Assembly: GCA_025655455.1 (NCBI GenBank)
Contig: JAHXIV010000005.1
Coordinates: 47,558-111,557 of the forward strand
Length of the DNA: 64,000 nt
Source of the DNA: a gamma proteobacterium symbiont of Taylorina sp.
GTDB lineage: Bacteria > Pseudomonadota > Gammaproteobacteria > GRL18
Direction of reading: 5' to 3'
The notes beneath the pieces are model-generated. The model worked only from the letters and a program-made list of their open reading frames with translations. It was not told the DNA's origin and did no database searches. Numbering within the stretch: the stretch's first letter is position 1; every line of letters begins with the position of its first letter. Shown piece by piece: positions 19,670-30,500 of this stretch. A program made the position numbers and the translations under genes.

Positions 19670-21931
19670 CTATTTACGGGCAAGAAAAGACAAGGCACTA
19701 CCTGCCTTAAACCAGTCAATTTGTAAATCATTATAACTATGATTCACCTTGAATTGATCATGGCTACCATCAGCATGGTGCAGCTTGATGCTTAAATCCA
19801 CACCGGGTGTAAAATCTTCCAGACCCAGAATATCCATTTTATCCTGTTCCTGAATCTTATCGTAATCAGCCTTATCCATAAAAGTGAGCGCTAACATACC
19901 CTGCTTTTTTAAATTGGTTTCGTGAATACGGGCATATGATTTACAGATAACAGCAGCCACTCCCAAATGACGCGGTTCCATAGCTGCATGTTCACGAGAT
20001 GAACCTTCACCATAATTTTCTTCTGCAATGATAATAGAACGTAAACCGGCTGCTTTATAAGCACGGGCAACACTAGGGACTTCACCATAATCCGCATTTA
20101 ATTGATTGAGTACTTTATTACTCTTACCATTAAATTTATTGATTGCACCAATGAGCATATTATTAGAAATATTATCCAGGTGACCACGATACTTCAGCCA
20201 GGGTCCTGCCATTGAAATATGATCCGTGGTGCACTTACCTTCCACTTTAATGAGCAGGAGCAAACCCAGTTCATCTCTGCCGGAAGCGGCTTTAAACGGA
20301 CTCAGTAATTGCAGTCTCTCTGATGATTTATTCACGACCACTTCTACTGCATCTGTCGTTGGTGCAATAAAACCATCATCCTGAACATCAAAACCATCAG
20401 CTGGCAACTCAATACCGATAGGAGGATCCAGTTTTACCTGTTCTCCTGACTCATTAATCAGGCTGTCAGTGACGGGATTGAAAGTTAAATTACCTGAAAT
20501 GGCAAAAGCCGTTACTATTTCAGGGGAAGCGACAAAACTATAGGTGTTGGGATTACCATCATTACGCTTGGCAAAATTACGGTTAAATGAAGTAATAATC
20601 GAATTTTTACGCTCATTATCATCCGTATGACGCTGCCATTGACCTATACAGGGTCCACAGGCATTGGCCATCACCACACCACCCATTTTTTCCAGAACAC
20701 CCAATAAATTATCGCGCTCTGCAGTATAACGAACCTGTTCTGAACCCGGTGTTATTATAAACTCGGCCTGCAGCTTAAGATTTTTATCAATAGCCTGCTG
20801 AGCTAAGGAAGCAACACGGGTTAAATCTTCATAGGAGGAGTTGGTACAGGAACCAATTAAGCCCACCTCCAGTTTTTCCGGAAAGCCTTTTTCATGCACA
20901 GCACGGGCAAATTCAGACAAACTATGTGCAGCATCCGGTGTAAACGGCCCATTGATATAGGGTTCCAATGTTGATAAATCAATTTCAACCAGTTGATCGT
21001 AATAGTTTTCCGGATGCACATTAACTTCGTCATCAGCCTGTAAGTATTGTGCGGCTTTTTCAGCCTGCAAGGCAATTTCTTCACGACCGGTCTGTTTCAG
21101 GTATTCAGACATTTTTTCATCATAGGCAAAAATTGAAGTGGTTGCGCCAATTTCAGCCCCCATATTACAAATTGTCGCCTTGCCGGTACAGGAGATAGAA
21201 TCTGCACCAGATCCAAAATATTCAACAATGGCATTGGTTCCACCTTTGGTGGTTAATAGACCCGCCAGCTTAAGAATAACATCCTTGGGTGCAGTCCATC
21301 CATTGAGCTTTCCTGTCAGCTTAACACCGATAACTTTTGGCATTTTAAGTTCCCATGGCATCCCCGCCATGACATCTACCGCATCAGCACCACCCACACC
21401 AATAGAAATCATACCTAAACCACCGGCATTCACTGTATGTGAATCAGTGCCTATAATCATTCCACCGGGAAAGGCGTAGTTTTCCAGAATAACCTGATGA
21501 ATAATACCTGCCCCGGGTTTCCAGAAACCAATACCATAACGGGCAGAAACAGAACGCAGAAAATCATACACTTCACTATTTTGCTCTACTGCAATATTCA
21601 GATCAGAGCTTGCTCCCTTATTGGCCTGAATAAGATGATCACAGTGTACGGTACTGGGCACTGCTACTTTTTTCTGACCTGAGTTCATAAATTGCAATAA
21701 GGCCATTTGTGCTGTTGCATCCTGCATCGCAACCCGATCCGGATCAAAATTTACATAGTCCTTACCACGAACATAATCAACCACTTTGCTATTATGCAAA
21801 TGTGCATATAATATTTTTTCTGTCAGTGTCAGTGGTCGTTTAAGATCAGCTTTAACAGCTTTGATCTTATTAGAATAATGACTATAAAAGTTACGGATCA
21901 TTTCTACATCATAGGTCATAGTTTTTTTCAC
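19670..21931 (-). CDS. aconitate hydratase, mitochondrial-type
   Basis: Aconitase interconverts citrate and isocitrate with a 4Fe-4S cluster. The 753-residue protein has cluster ligands in [13 protein letters not shown] and [11 protein letters not shown]. The swivel domain contains [26 protein letters not shown] and [19 protein letters not shown]. The size and the [14 protein letters not shown] and [15 protein letters not shown] motifs fit the mitochondrial-like branch, not AcnB (about 865) or the IRP-like AcnA (about 890). It pairs with the citrate synthase gene. Confidence 0.92.
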   Translation of the reverse strand: MKKTMTYDVEMIRNFYSHYSNKIKAVKADLKRPLTLTEKILYAHLHNSKVVDYVRGKDYVNFDPDRVAMQDATAQMALLQFMNSGQKKVAVPSTVHCDHLIQANKGASSDLNIAVEQNSEVYDFLRSVSARYGIGFWKPGAGIIHQVILENYAFPGGMIIGTDSHTVNAGGLGMISIGVGGADAVDVMAGMPWELKMPKVIGVKLTGKLNGWTAPKDVILKLAGLLTTKGGTNAIVEYFGSGADSISCTGKATICNMGAEIGATTSIFAYDEKMSEYLKQTGREEIALQAEKAAQYLQADDEVNVHPENYYDQLVEIDLSTLEPYINGPFTPDAAHSLSEFARAVHEKGFPEKLEVGLIGSCTNSSYEDLTRVASLAQQAIDKNLKLQAEFIITPGSEQVRYTAERDNLLGVLEKMGGVVMANACGPCIGQWQRHTDDNERKNSIITSFNRNFAKRNDGNPNTYSFVASPEIVTAFAISGNLTFNPVTDSLINESGEQVKLDPPIGIELPADGFDVQDDGFIAPTTDAVEVVVNKSSERLQLLSPFKAASGRDELGLLLLIKVEGKCTTDHISMAGPWLKYRGHLDNISNNMLIGAINKFNGKSNKVLNQLNADYGEVPSVARAYKAAGLRSIIIAEENYGEGSSREHAAMEPRHLGVAAVICKSYARIHETNLKKQGMLALTFMDKADYDKIQEQDKMDILGLEDFTPGVDLSIKLHHADGSHDQFKVNHSYNDLQIDWFKAGSALSFLARK

Positions 21932-22007
21932 ATAGGGTTATACAAAGGCGTGTATTATTAATTGGGGCGCAGCGACAGGATAACAAGTTTAGCTAAAGTG
22001 TCCGGAT

Positions 22008-22637
22008 TTAACCAAAGGCATCCATTTTATCTGCCAGAGTTTGCCAGTTCAGATCTCTCATTACTTTGGCCAGTTGATGCATACCACCATTTTTAATCAT
22101 TTTACGTCGCTCAGTTTTATTTTTAATACCGTAAAACGGCAGCATAATATTAAAGGCTTCATCATTGTATTTTTTTATCGGTGTCAGCACATCAGCTCTA
22201 CGGGTATAAAATGCATCTTCACCCTCTGAACACTGCGTATTAAAAACATTAAAATTACGACACGCCATAGGACGTATAACATGCAGAGAACAACTATTAT
22301 CAATTAAAAAAGGACAGCTGTTCAGATTCTCCAGGTTACGAAGTTGATGCTTTAATTTGTCCCGTAACTCCCCGTCAATTATTTCCACGCAATACCATGA
22401 CATAGCCATTAATTCCAGAGGATACACTGGAATGGTTTCATGTGATTTACAGCAGGCAGCACAGCCCTGTGCACAGGCCAATTGTCTGCCTTGTTTTTCT
22501 TCTCGCTGAATACTCTCACTAATCCCCTGATCGGTCACTAAATACGCCTCTAACAAGAGACTCAACCAGGGTTGTTTTTTCTCATGCTCGGGAAAACTGG
22601 CTCGTTGTCGAGCAGGACAGGCTGATTTTTTCTGCAT
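22008..22637 (-). CDS. YkgJ-family cysteine-cluster protein
   Basis: The 209-residue protein carries the zinc/iron-chelating YkgJ cysteine cluster. The pattern is ACAQGCAACCKSH followed by CPFLIDNSCSLHVIRPMACRNFNVFNTQC. Members are thought to bind Fe-S or metal, but the reaction is unknown. It lies between the aconitase gene and yajD on the same strand. It may start later than 22637, since the N-terminal MQKKSACPARQRASFPEHEKK is low in structure. Confidence 0.8.
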   Translation of the reverse strand: MQKKSACPARQRASFPEHEKKQPWLSLLLEAYLVTDQGISESIQREEKQGRQLACAQGCAACCKSHETIPVYPLELMAMSWYCVEIIDGELRDKLKHQLRNLENLNSCPFLIDNSCSLHVIRPMACRNFNVFNTQCSEGEDAFYTRRADVLTPIKKYNDEAFNIMLPFYGIKNKTERRKMIKNGGMHQLAKVMRDLNWQTLADKMDAFG

Positions 22638-22679
22638 ATAATTTCCAATAATTAAATAAATCAGTTGATTTATTTAAGA

Positions 22680-23078
22680 TTAAGATTCTGTTTTTTTATT
22701 CATTTTAGACTTCAGGTCGGCAAAAGGATTGTGTATTGCTGCTGTATCACCCTGATCCACACCCACATCGCCATAAGTATAAAATTCATTCATTTTCTGA
22801 TGTTCATTATCATGGCAATAAATACATAAATTTTCCCAGTTACTTCCATCAGGCGGGTTATTATTATGATCACTATCAATATGATGAACCGTTAATAACT
22901 GCAGGTTATCTCTGGTAAAAGTCTTGCCGCAGCGCCCGCATACCCAAGGATGAATTTTAAGAGATTGCTCCCGATAACCCTGTTCTCGCTCACTACTATC
23001 ACTATGGGCTTTTTTTACAATGGTATCCAGTTTAGAGGTATCCATTTTCTTTTTTTTATCTTTACGTCTGCCTACCAT
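22680..23078 (-). CDS. yajD: YajD-like HNH nuclease
   Basis: The 132-residue HNH protein has two CxxC pairs (WVCGRCGKTF and LCIYCHDNEH) and the HNH core VHHIDSDHNNNPPDGSNWENL. This is the layout of E. coli YajD (115 residues). A lysine-rich N-terminus and a short acidic C-terminal extension make it slightly longer. It is a probable nicking or DNA-processing enzyme of unknown cellular role. Confidence 0.87.
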   Translation of the reverse strand: MVGRRKDKKKKMDTSKLDTIVKKAHSDSSEREQGYREQSLKIHPWVCGRCGKTFTRDNLQLLTVHHIDSDHNNNPPDGSNWENLCIYCHDNEHQKMNEFYTYGDVGVDQGDTAAIHNPFADLKSKMNKKTES

Positions 23079-23174
23079 TGATATTACCTGTATTTTTTGT
23101 CAGAGTTTTCTATAATACTCATCATAAAAAACTTTGCAAGCCAGGATCAGCATCAATCAAAAAGAGAAACAAGT

Positions 23175-23600
23175 ATGACAAAATCAGAACCCATATCAAT
23201 TTCACCTAAAGAAGCCTTTAAAATACTCCAGCAGCATCCTAATGCCATTTTAGTCGATGTTCGTTCATCTATGGAATTTTTATTTGTCGGTCATCCCAAA
23301 GGAGCCGTTCATATTGCCTGGATTGATGAGCCTGACTGGGATATTAATCCACATTTTACTACTGAAATACATAAGCTTTTATTAGGTGGTATTTCCGGTG
23401 ATAAAGAAAAACAAGCCGCTGTTATTTTAATCTGTCGTAGTGGCAAACGTTCCTTTGAAGCCGGCAAAACATTACTAGAATCTGATTTTGAGAATGTCTA
23501 TAATGTCGATGAAGGATTTGAGGGTGAATTAGATGATAAACATCAACGCAGTAGCATTGGCGGCTGGCGTTATCATGGATTACCCTGGGAACAATGCTAA
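23175..23600 (+). CDS. rhodanese-domain protein
   Basis: This single rhodanese domain has the catalytic loop CRSGKRS (Cys at VILICRSGK) and the DVRSSMEFLFVGHPKGAVHIAW entry motif. Such proteins transfer sulfane sulfur. The start at 23175 (MTKSEPIS, behind AGAGAAACA) is preferred to the track start at 23097, which adds 26 residues with no good ribosome site. The YNVDEGFEGELDDKHQR...GWRYHGLPWEQC ending is typical of small bacterial rhodaneses. The next gene overlaps it by 7 bp. Confidence 0.88.
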   Translation: MTKSEPISISPKEAFKILQQHPNAILVDVRSSMEFLFVGHPKGAVHIAWIDEPDWDINPHFTTEIHKLLLGGISGDKEKQAAVILICRSGKRSFEAGKTLLESDFENVYNVDEGFEGELDDKHQRSSIGGWRYHGLPWEQC

Positions 23601-23881
23601 TGAAAATTATTTTATTTTTGGTTATCAGTGGTATATCAAATGGTACAGATGCTGAATTCAGACATCAGCTGCAAAAAGAATATGCTGATTTACAAGAATG
23701 TGTACAAACCAGTATTACTATGCGTAAGGTATTAAAAGTCGAGGATAATTTACAAACCAGACAAACTGATATTTATGCCCATTGCGAGGTCAGCAAAGAA
23801 GGGCTAAGCGCGCAAGAATATTCTGCCGCTAATAATAAAATTCGTCGTCTGGAAAAATTTTATACCTCTGCAAAATGGTAA
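23594..23881 (+). CDS. small secreted hypothetical protein
   Basis: The 95-residue ORF overlaps the rhodanese stop by 7 bp, so translation is probably coupled. It has a short hydrophobic N-terminus (MKIILFLVISGISNGTDA) that could be a signal peptide, followed by a polar helical region with two cysteines (LQECVQTS and AHCEVS). No family is recognised. The tight overlap suggests a real gene working with the rhodanese. Confidence 0.6.
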   Translation: MLMKIILFLVISGISNGTDAEFRHQLQKEYADLQECVQTSITMRKVLKVEDNLQTRQTDIYAHCEVSKEGLSAQEYSAANNKIRRLEKFYTSAKW

Positions 23882-23962
23882 GCAATCATTGTTCTTTAAC
23901 TTAGAAAAGGTTGACACAGAAAGTAGAGCAAGTACGGATTTTCTGGTTTATAAAGGCAATAT

Positions 23963-24880
23963 ATGGCATTTCAAGCATCAAATTTTGCTCTACTCGGTGG
24001 ATTCAGAAGCGGTACAACACTCCTGATTAATATATTAGGCCTTAGTGAACAAATAGTTCCCTGGTATGAGACCAAGGAGCTTTGTGAACTCTTTCGATGG
24101 ATTAGTATTATTAAGGGTGATAGTACAGAAAAATTTGAATCTGGTTTAATTAAACCTCCGGAAATTTCTGGTTTTAATTTAAATGCAGTCTATCAAAGAA
24201 TGAGTTTTCATATAGAATGGACTGAACAACGAATTAAGGGCATTCAAAAAGATCATAAAAAGAGTTATGAAAAATATCCTATAGGCAGTGATTGTATTGT
24301 TTATACTATTGATGAGTCAAGAGCATTGTTAGATGAGTGGCACCATACACTGCAAGCTTCCAAATCTATCCAGGATGATATTTTTTCAGCATCACGGCTT
24401 TTAATTTCTAAATTACTTGAACTGCAATTTCTTAACAAAATGAATGCTAATTTTTGTGTGAATAAAACACCGGAAATTACACGATTTAGCCATATTATTG
24501 CTGATTACACTCCTGTTAAATCAATTTTACTACTGCGTGACCCCAGATTTGTCGTCCAATCCGGAATAGATTTACAATGGGGGAGTATAGATAACTTATT
24601 TTTTATGTGGAAAAAATTAATTCAGCTGTCAAGACAGTCTGCAATGCATAATTGCGTTGATTATATGGAAGTAAGATTTGAAGATCTGATTACAATACCT
24701 CAATCTACTTTAGAGAGAATTTTTTCCTTTCTTGAGATTGATACAAATGCATATGAATTATTACAGAAATATCCTGTTAAACTAGACTGTGACAGATTGA
24801 ATAGTAAACTTTTAAACTCAAAGGTTTCTAAACGCATTGAACAACTGGATAAAGATTTTATTATACAAATGGGTTATTAA
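23963..24880 (+). CDS. sulfotransferase-family protein
   Basis: Sulfotransferases move sulfate from PAPS to sugars or other acceptors. The 305-residue protein has the 5'-phosphosulfate loop GGFRSGTTLLINILG at residues about 12-26 and the 3'-phosphate-binding region LLRDPRFVVQSGIDLQWG. It is followed by a sugar-modifying fusion protein and a giant glycosyltransferase, so a role in decorating a surface glycan is inferred. A PAPS-independent relative cannot be excluded. Confidence 0.75.
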   Translation: MAFQASNFALLGGFRSGTTLLINILGLSEQIVPWYETKELCELFRWISIIKGDSTEKFESGLIKPPEISGFNLNAVYQRMSFHIEWTEQRIKGIQKDHKKSYEKYPIGSDCIVYTIDESRALLDEWHHTLQASKSIQDDIFSASRLLISKLLELQFLNKMNANFCVNKTPEITRFSHIIADYTPVKSILLLRDPRFVVQSGIDLQWGSIDNLFFMWKKLIQLSRQSAMHNCVDYMEVRFEDLITIPQSTLERIFSFLEIDTNAYELLQKYPVKLDCDRLNSKLLNSKVSKRIEQLDKDFIIQMGY

Positions 24881-24945
24881 TCAAATTGTGCTAAAATTAT
24901 TATATAACTTCCTCTTTTTTTAAAATAAAAATTACCACTAATAAT

Positions 24946-27546
24946 ATGTTAAATGAAGCTCATTTTATTCCGTATAAAGAAGCATGTTTGCCCACAGGGT
25001 CTTCATTGGTTTTTGCCCCACATCCAGATGATGAAACATTTGGTATGGGAGGAACAATATTGCGATTAACAGGCAACAGGCAACTTGTTAATGTTGTTAT
25101 CCTCACTGATGGCGGATTAGGAGGAGACAAAAAGAGAAGAAACAAGGAAACTTTGGCTGCCATAAAGTTACTTGATGTTCAGGAGTGTTACTTTTTAAAA
25201 GCACCTGATCGAGGTTTAGAGGTTAATGTTGAATATAATAATAAAATTATTGATTTAATAGAGGAGTATCGTCCAGACAATATTTTTTTTACTTCTCCTC
25301 TGGAATATCATCCTGATCATAGAACAACTGCCTGGCTGGTTTGGAATGCTCTGCAAAGTATTAATTTCAAAGGCAATGCTTTTTCTTATGAAGTTGGAAA
25401 TCAGTCTCCTGCCAATACTCTGATGAATATTTCTTCTGTTATGAATAAAAAAATAGAAGTGATGAAATGTTATTCTACCCAATTATTAGAAAATGACTAT
25501 ATTGAAAAAATTAAGGCAATTAACTCTTCACGTACTTACACTTTATCCAAAGATATTCACTATGCAGAGGCATTTTTCCATTTTAATGACTTAAGCTCTG
25601 ACTTAATGAGTGGTTTTATTAATCAATATAGTCAATATCATATTGGTTTACAGTCTAACAAATTACCATTAGTTTCAATTTTAATTCGAACTAAAAACAG
25701 ACCTGAACTATTAAAAAATGCACTTGCATCCATTAAAAATCAAACTTACCAGAATTTTGAAGTCAATATAATAAATGACGGTGTCTGTAGTATTAAAAAT
25801 ATTGTTGATGAGTTTGAATTTAAGCGTGTCCACATCAAAAATCACAGACAATCTAAAGGGCGGGCTAAATCAGCAAATGCCTTATTAAAAATGTCTAATG
25901 GGGAATATTGTATCTTTTTAGATGATGATGACACCTTTGATTATGAACATATTGAAAACCTGATTAATATTTGTCGTGAAAATAAAAGTATACTTGTTTG
26001 TTATAGCAGTATTCGAGTAGGAAATAACCTTGAGGATACCCAGCCTTTTAATCAGCCATATAATGCTGCCCTATTAAGACATAGTAATTATATTCCTTTT
26101 CACGCGGTACTCTTTTCACGTAAATTAATAGAATTAGGTTGTAAGTTTGATAATTCATTTGAAATTTATGAGGACTGGGATTTCTGGCTTCAATTAGCTC
26201 AACATACTAATTTTTATCATCTGGATAAAATTTCTGCTACCTATAATATCAATGGAGATTCGGGAGCCAGTGGTGATTTAAATAAAAGAGATGATCAGGC
26301 TATATGTGTTAGCAGAATTTATGAAAAGTGGTCTAAGATCTGGAGTGGATCTCAACTGAGAGAAACATTTGAAATTCTTTCAAAGAATAGTACAGGACAT
26401 GAACATAACATTACAGCACAAGAGAATTTGTTACAACATGAAAGTAAAATTCCAGCTAATAATGATGAAGATGATATCTCTTTTAAAGAGCAGAATGATT
26501 ATCCTAAACATATTAATAATAAATCAGATAATAATATTGAGTTATTGTTTAATAAACAAATAGAAAATGCAGATATATATAGCACGACAGAACGCAGTTT
26601 TATTATTAGAAGTTGTCAACATTATGAAGCACAATGTATTGATCTATATAAAGAGGTATTTAAAGCTCCAATAACTCCTGAGTTTTGGAAATGGAAGTAT
26701 ATCAATGTACAGTGGCGTGGTATCTGTGCAATAAAAAAAGATAAAGTAATTGCACATTATAATGGTGTGCCGCGTGATATTTTATTATTTGGTGAAAGAA
26801 AAAAGGCAATACAAAGCTGTGACACGATGGTTTCTTCATTAGAAAGAGGTGGCTTTAAGAAAAATAGTCCTTTTTATAATATTGCAAAAATCTGGATCAT
26901 GGTCAATCTTGGTTTAAAAAAAGAGTTTTTATTATCTTATGGCTTTCCGAATAAAAATACTATGGCATTAGGGGAAAGTCTTGGCCTGTATGTTGAAGTT
27001 GATAAAATACTTCAGATAACATGGCAGGTAGTGGACATTGTTGAAGATAATCCATTCCTGGTAGAAGAATTAAATATTGATACTATCGATACTAATAGTA
27101 TTAATACTTTGTGGAATGACATGGCTGTAGATTTTAAAGATTCACTTTTAGTGATTCGAGATGCTGATTATTTGATTTCACGATATTTAGAACACCCCGC
27201 ATTTAAATACAAGCTGTACTCTATTAAAAATAACGATAACGATATGCTTGCTGTTTTTGTGTTAAAACAAAAAAATGATCAGCAGATGTTATTAGTTGAT
27301 ATAATTGCAAAAAAAGAAAATTTTAAGCTGGTTGTAAACAATGCCTGTTATCAAACAAAAAAGTCAGGATTTAATGTATTAAATTTCTGGGTGACAAGTT
27401 CAAAATTAGACTTATTTAAAGAGGCCAATGGTTTAATAAAAGATGTGGAAATCAGTATTCCAGGCAGTGCTATAACACAAGATGTTGATCCCGGCATAAT
27501 TAAAAACAAATGGCTTTTGATGTATGGAGATACAGATTTTATATAA
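24946..27546 (+). CDS. PIG-L deacetylase - GT2 glycosyltransferase - GNAT-like fusion
   Basis: Three enzyme domains occur in one 866-residue chain. Residues about 15-225 are a PIG-L/LmbE zinc deacetylase (FAPHPDDETFGMGG and YHPDHRTT). Residues about 240-480 are a GT2 glycosyltransferase (VSILIRTKNRPELLKNALASIKNQTY, with the nucleotide-sugar acidic motif FLDDDD). A polar linker rich in Asn and Asp follows. Residues about 555-866 resemble GNAT acyltransferases (FKAPITPEFWKWKY...GVPRDILLFGERKKAIQSCDTMV). The order suggests deacetylation, transfer and re-acylation of an amino sugar. No signal peptide was seen. Confidence 0.8.
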   Translation: MLNEAHFIPYKEACLPTGSSLVFAPHPDDETFGMGGTILRLTGNRQLVNVVILTDGGLGGDKKRRNKETLAAIKLLDVQECYFLKAPDRGLEVNVEYNNKIIDLIEEYRPDNIFFTSPLEYHPDHRTTAWLVWNALQSINFKGNAFSYEVGNQSPANTLMNISSVMNKKIEVMKCYSTQLLENDYIEKIKAINSSRTYTLSKDIHYAEAFFHFNDLSSDLMSGFINQYSQYHIGLQSNKLPLVSILIRTKNRPELLKNALASIKNQTYQNFEVNIINDGVCSIKNIVDEFEFKRVHIKNHRQSKGRAKSANALLKMSNGEYCIFLDDDDTFDYEHIENLINICRENKSILVCYSSIRVGNNLEDTQPFNQPYNAALLRHSNYIPFHAVLFSRKLIELGCKFDNSFEIYEDWDFWLQLAQHTNFYHLDKISATYNINGDSGASGDLNKRDDQAICVSRIYEKWSKIWSGSQLRETFEILSKNSTGHEHNITAQENLLQHESKIPANNDEDDISFKEQNDYPKHINNKSDNNIELLFNKQIENADIYSTTERSFIIRSCQHYEAQCIDLYKEVFKAPITPEFWKWKYINVQWRGICAIKKDKVIAHYNGVPRDILLFGERKKAIQSCDTMVSSLERGGFKKNSPFYNIAKIWIMVNLGLKKEFLLSYGFPNKNTMALGESLGLYVEVDKILQITWQVVDIVEDNPFLVEELNIDTIDTNSINTLWNDMAVDFKDSLLVIRDADYLISRYLEHPAFKYKLYSIKNNDNDMLAVFVLKQKNDQQMLLVDIIAKKENFKLVVNNACYQTKKSGFNVLNFWVTSSKLDLFKEANGLIKDVEISIPGSAITQDVDPGIIKNKWLLMYGDTDFI

Positions 27547-27576
27547 ATACTGCTCATTCTCAAATAACCGCTTAAC

Positions 27577-30500
27577 TCAGTTAATAATAGAGTTCCAGTT
27601 ATCAAGCTGATCTTCCAGCATCCAGTTTGATTGTACCCATTGCCTTAGTTTTTCACCTTCACTGATAGAGGTGTTTCTATCCTGTACAAGGGATTGAATT
27701 GCCCCGATCCATTCATCTTTTTTATTCTTAACCCGGATAACAGGAGCTCCTTTATAAGGGGTTATATCTGAGCAGACAACAGGATAACCTGAAATTCCAT
27801 ATTCTAATAGTTTAAGGTTACTCTTAGCATGGTTGAATGCATTATCACAGAGAGGAGCAATTGCTGCATCTAACGCTAAACTGGCCAGTTTATCCGGATA
27901 GTATTCAAAATCTACCATCGGATAATGTTCATGTAAGTAGGGGCGTATACTGTCCGGACAAGGTCCCAGAAAAATCCAGTCCACCTGGTCTTTCAGATTA
28001 CTAATAACAGATTTAATCATTTCTAAATCACCAAAATGTTGAGCTGCTCCAGCCCAGCCCACACGAGGTTTATCTGAATTTATTCTGGTAACTGCTCTAT
28101 TTTTCCAGCGTTCAGCAGAAATTGTATTGGGTATAATTACAATATCCTTATGATATTTTGAATATGCTTCAGCCAGAGGGGCTGTGGATACAACAAATCG
28201 ATCACAATAGCTGAGAGCAGTTTTTAGATGCTCTGATATATCCGGATGATTTGTTTTAGAATAAGGGTTGTAATCAGGTAATAAATCAATCAGATCATCA
28301 AGACTAAATATTTTATAACATTGACTAAAATCCCGGTAGTGTCGAAGTTTTGATAATTGTTTTAAGCTTAATGCATTATGCATAAATAATACATCAGTTC
28401 CAAGACGAGCGATTTCTGTAACAGATGGTGCATATTCAATTCTTTTAAATTTTTCAGTATGATAAATAGCTAATTCGCAAAGTCCTTTATTTTCAAGTGC
28501 TTTAAGAGGATCGATAGCACGGTAGTGTCCTCCACCCCATTGATCATGTGGAAATACAGTAATTTTCTTTGTGATACTTTTTTCTTTTTCAAAGGGTACT
28601 CTCACCCGGGTTTCAATTTTCCATGAATTTTGTAATGACAGATTTCTATTATAAGCACGATCACAGCTAAGTTGAGGTAACCATTGCTGAAACATTTCAT
28701 CGGTTTCTTTTTCAATAGAAGCTTGTTTTGTACCCTGTGTTTGCATTGTTACAATACTGCTGGTTCCATGAAGAATAAGAGCAGTATAGGGTGTAAATAC
28801 TATTTTATGATTTTTTGCCAAAACTTTCAGGCACAAATCCACATCAAAAAATAAAGAAGGAAACATCTCTTCATTAAGACCATCTACCTGATTATAGATT
28901 TCTTTGTGTATTAATAGACAATCTATTGATACTGCTGAAATATTTTTAGCCAGATGTCTATCATTAAAATAAATTGATTTTACAGAGGAATAAGTGTGAC
29001 AATTATCACCAGCAATACCATACTCACCCATGCCTAAGGTATAGCCATCATGTACAATGACCCTATTTTTATTGAGGAGTCTGCAAGCTGCAATAGCTAT
29101 CCCCGGCTGTTGCAAATAAGTCACTAGAATGTTTAACCAGTCAGGGGTGATAATCTCTATTTGATCATTTAAAAATAAAAGTTGCTCCCCTTTTGCAAAC
29201 TGTACTGCCCTGTTATAGAGTTGAGCGGCATTTTTTGCCTGATTACTTAATAACAAAGTAAAACCCAGTTCAGCTTTGAGTTTTTCTAAATTCTCTAGAC
29301 TATCACTAAAATTATCTATGATAATAAATTCATAATTTTTATAGGAGGTTAGATTGACAAAAGAAGATAAGCAGCGGGTTAATGAGTGAGTATTATTTCT
29401 AACAGCAATAATGATGGAGATCAGTGGTCTTTTATTTAATCCATAAATAATCTTATTACTGGTAAGAGAATTTATGTTGCTAATATTTGCTTTAATACCA
29501 AAATCCTGTAGATGATGTTTAACTACAGGCTTAATATCATATTGTAAACTTTGCTTGGCATTGATATCTAGTTGGTGAAATAAAATGGTATCAATATGGC
29601 CAATAGATTTTTCTCCGCACATTTTTAGCGTTAAAAAAGTCAGATTATAAGCAACTAAAGGCATTGCTTCAGAAAAGCCTCCTAATGAGATTAGATGCCT
29701 TTGTTTGATAAGAAATGCATTCCCTATGTAATTTTTTGCACGTAGTAATTCAAGATTAAAATCTGGTTTAAAATAGGGTGCATAATGCTTATGTTCAGTA
29801 GTTATCATATCCTGATCAAAATAAATTAATTCTCTACCAGGATTTTTTAAAAGGTGCTTTTGTAATAAGTCGGGTAAGCAGACAGAAAAGCTATCTCCGG
29901 ACTGAATGCAAGCAACCCAATGGGCATCAACCTTGTGAATCTCTTTATTAATTTCATGTGTCAGTGATTCTCCCTGCTTAATGGTTAAAAGCCTTGAGTT
30001 ATCAAATTTCCATTGATTATTTACCAATTCACTAAAACGGGTTACAAGAGTTAAGAAGCAGTTTTTATTTTCCCGTTGTTTCAAACTTAATATCGTCTGT
30101 TGAATATACGGTGCATTCTCGGGGTTTATAAGAATTATAAAGTGAATAACTAAATTTTTACCGGTCAGATTAATTTTAGACAATCTTTTTAGTTGTTCAT
30201 AATGTGATTGTTCTAAGCGCCATAAGTTATAACTCTTATTCCCCAATACGGAAAGATTAGACATATCAGGTAAGTTTAATAAATCTTTTATTATTGCAGT
30301 TGATGAGGGTATTTCAGGCTCAATTGTTTTTTCTTTTTTTCTAAAATGAAGAGTTTGTTTTTGATAGAGTTCATCATAATCAATAATATTATCTTTAATA
30401 GACTTTATTTGTTTCTGTAATAAATTATGACGCAATATTTTTAATAAATGTCTGTCATCTGCCAAACGTAACAATTGTTTTAATAAGGCATTGGCATTAT

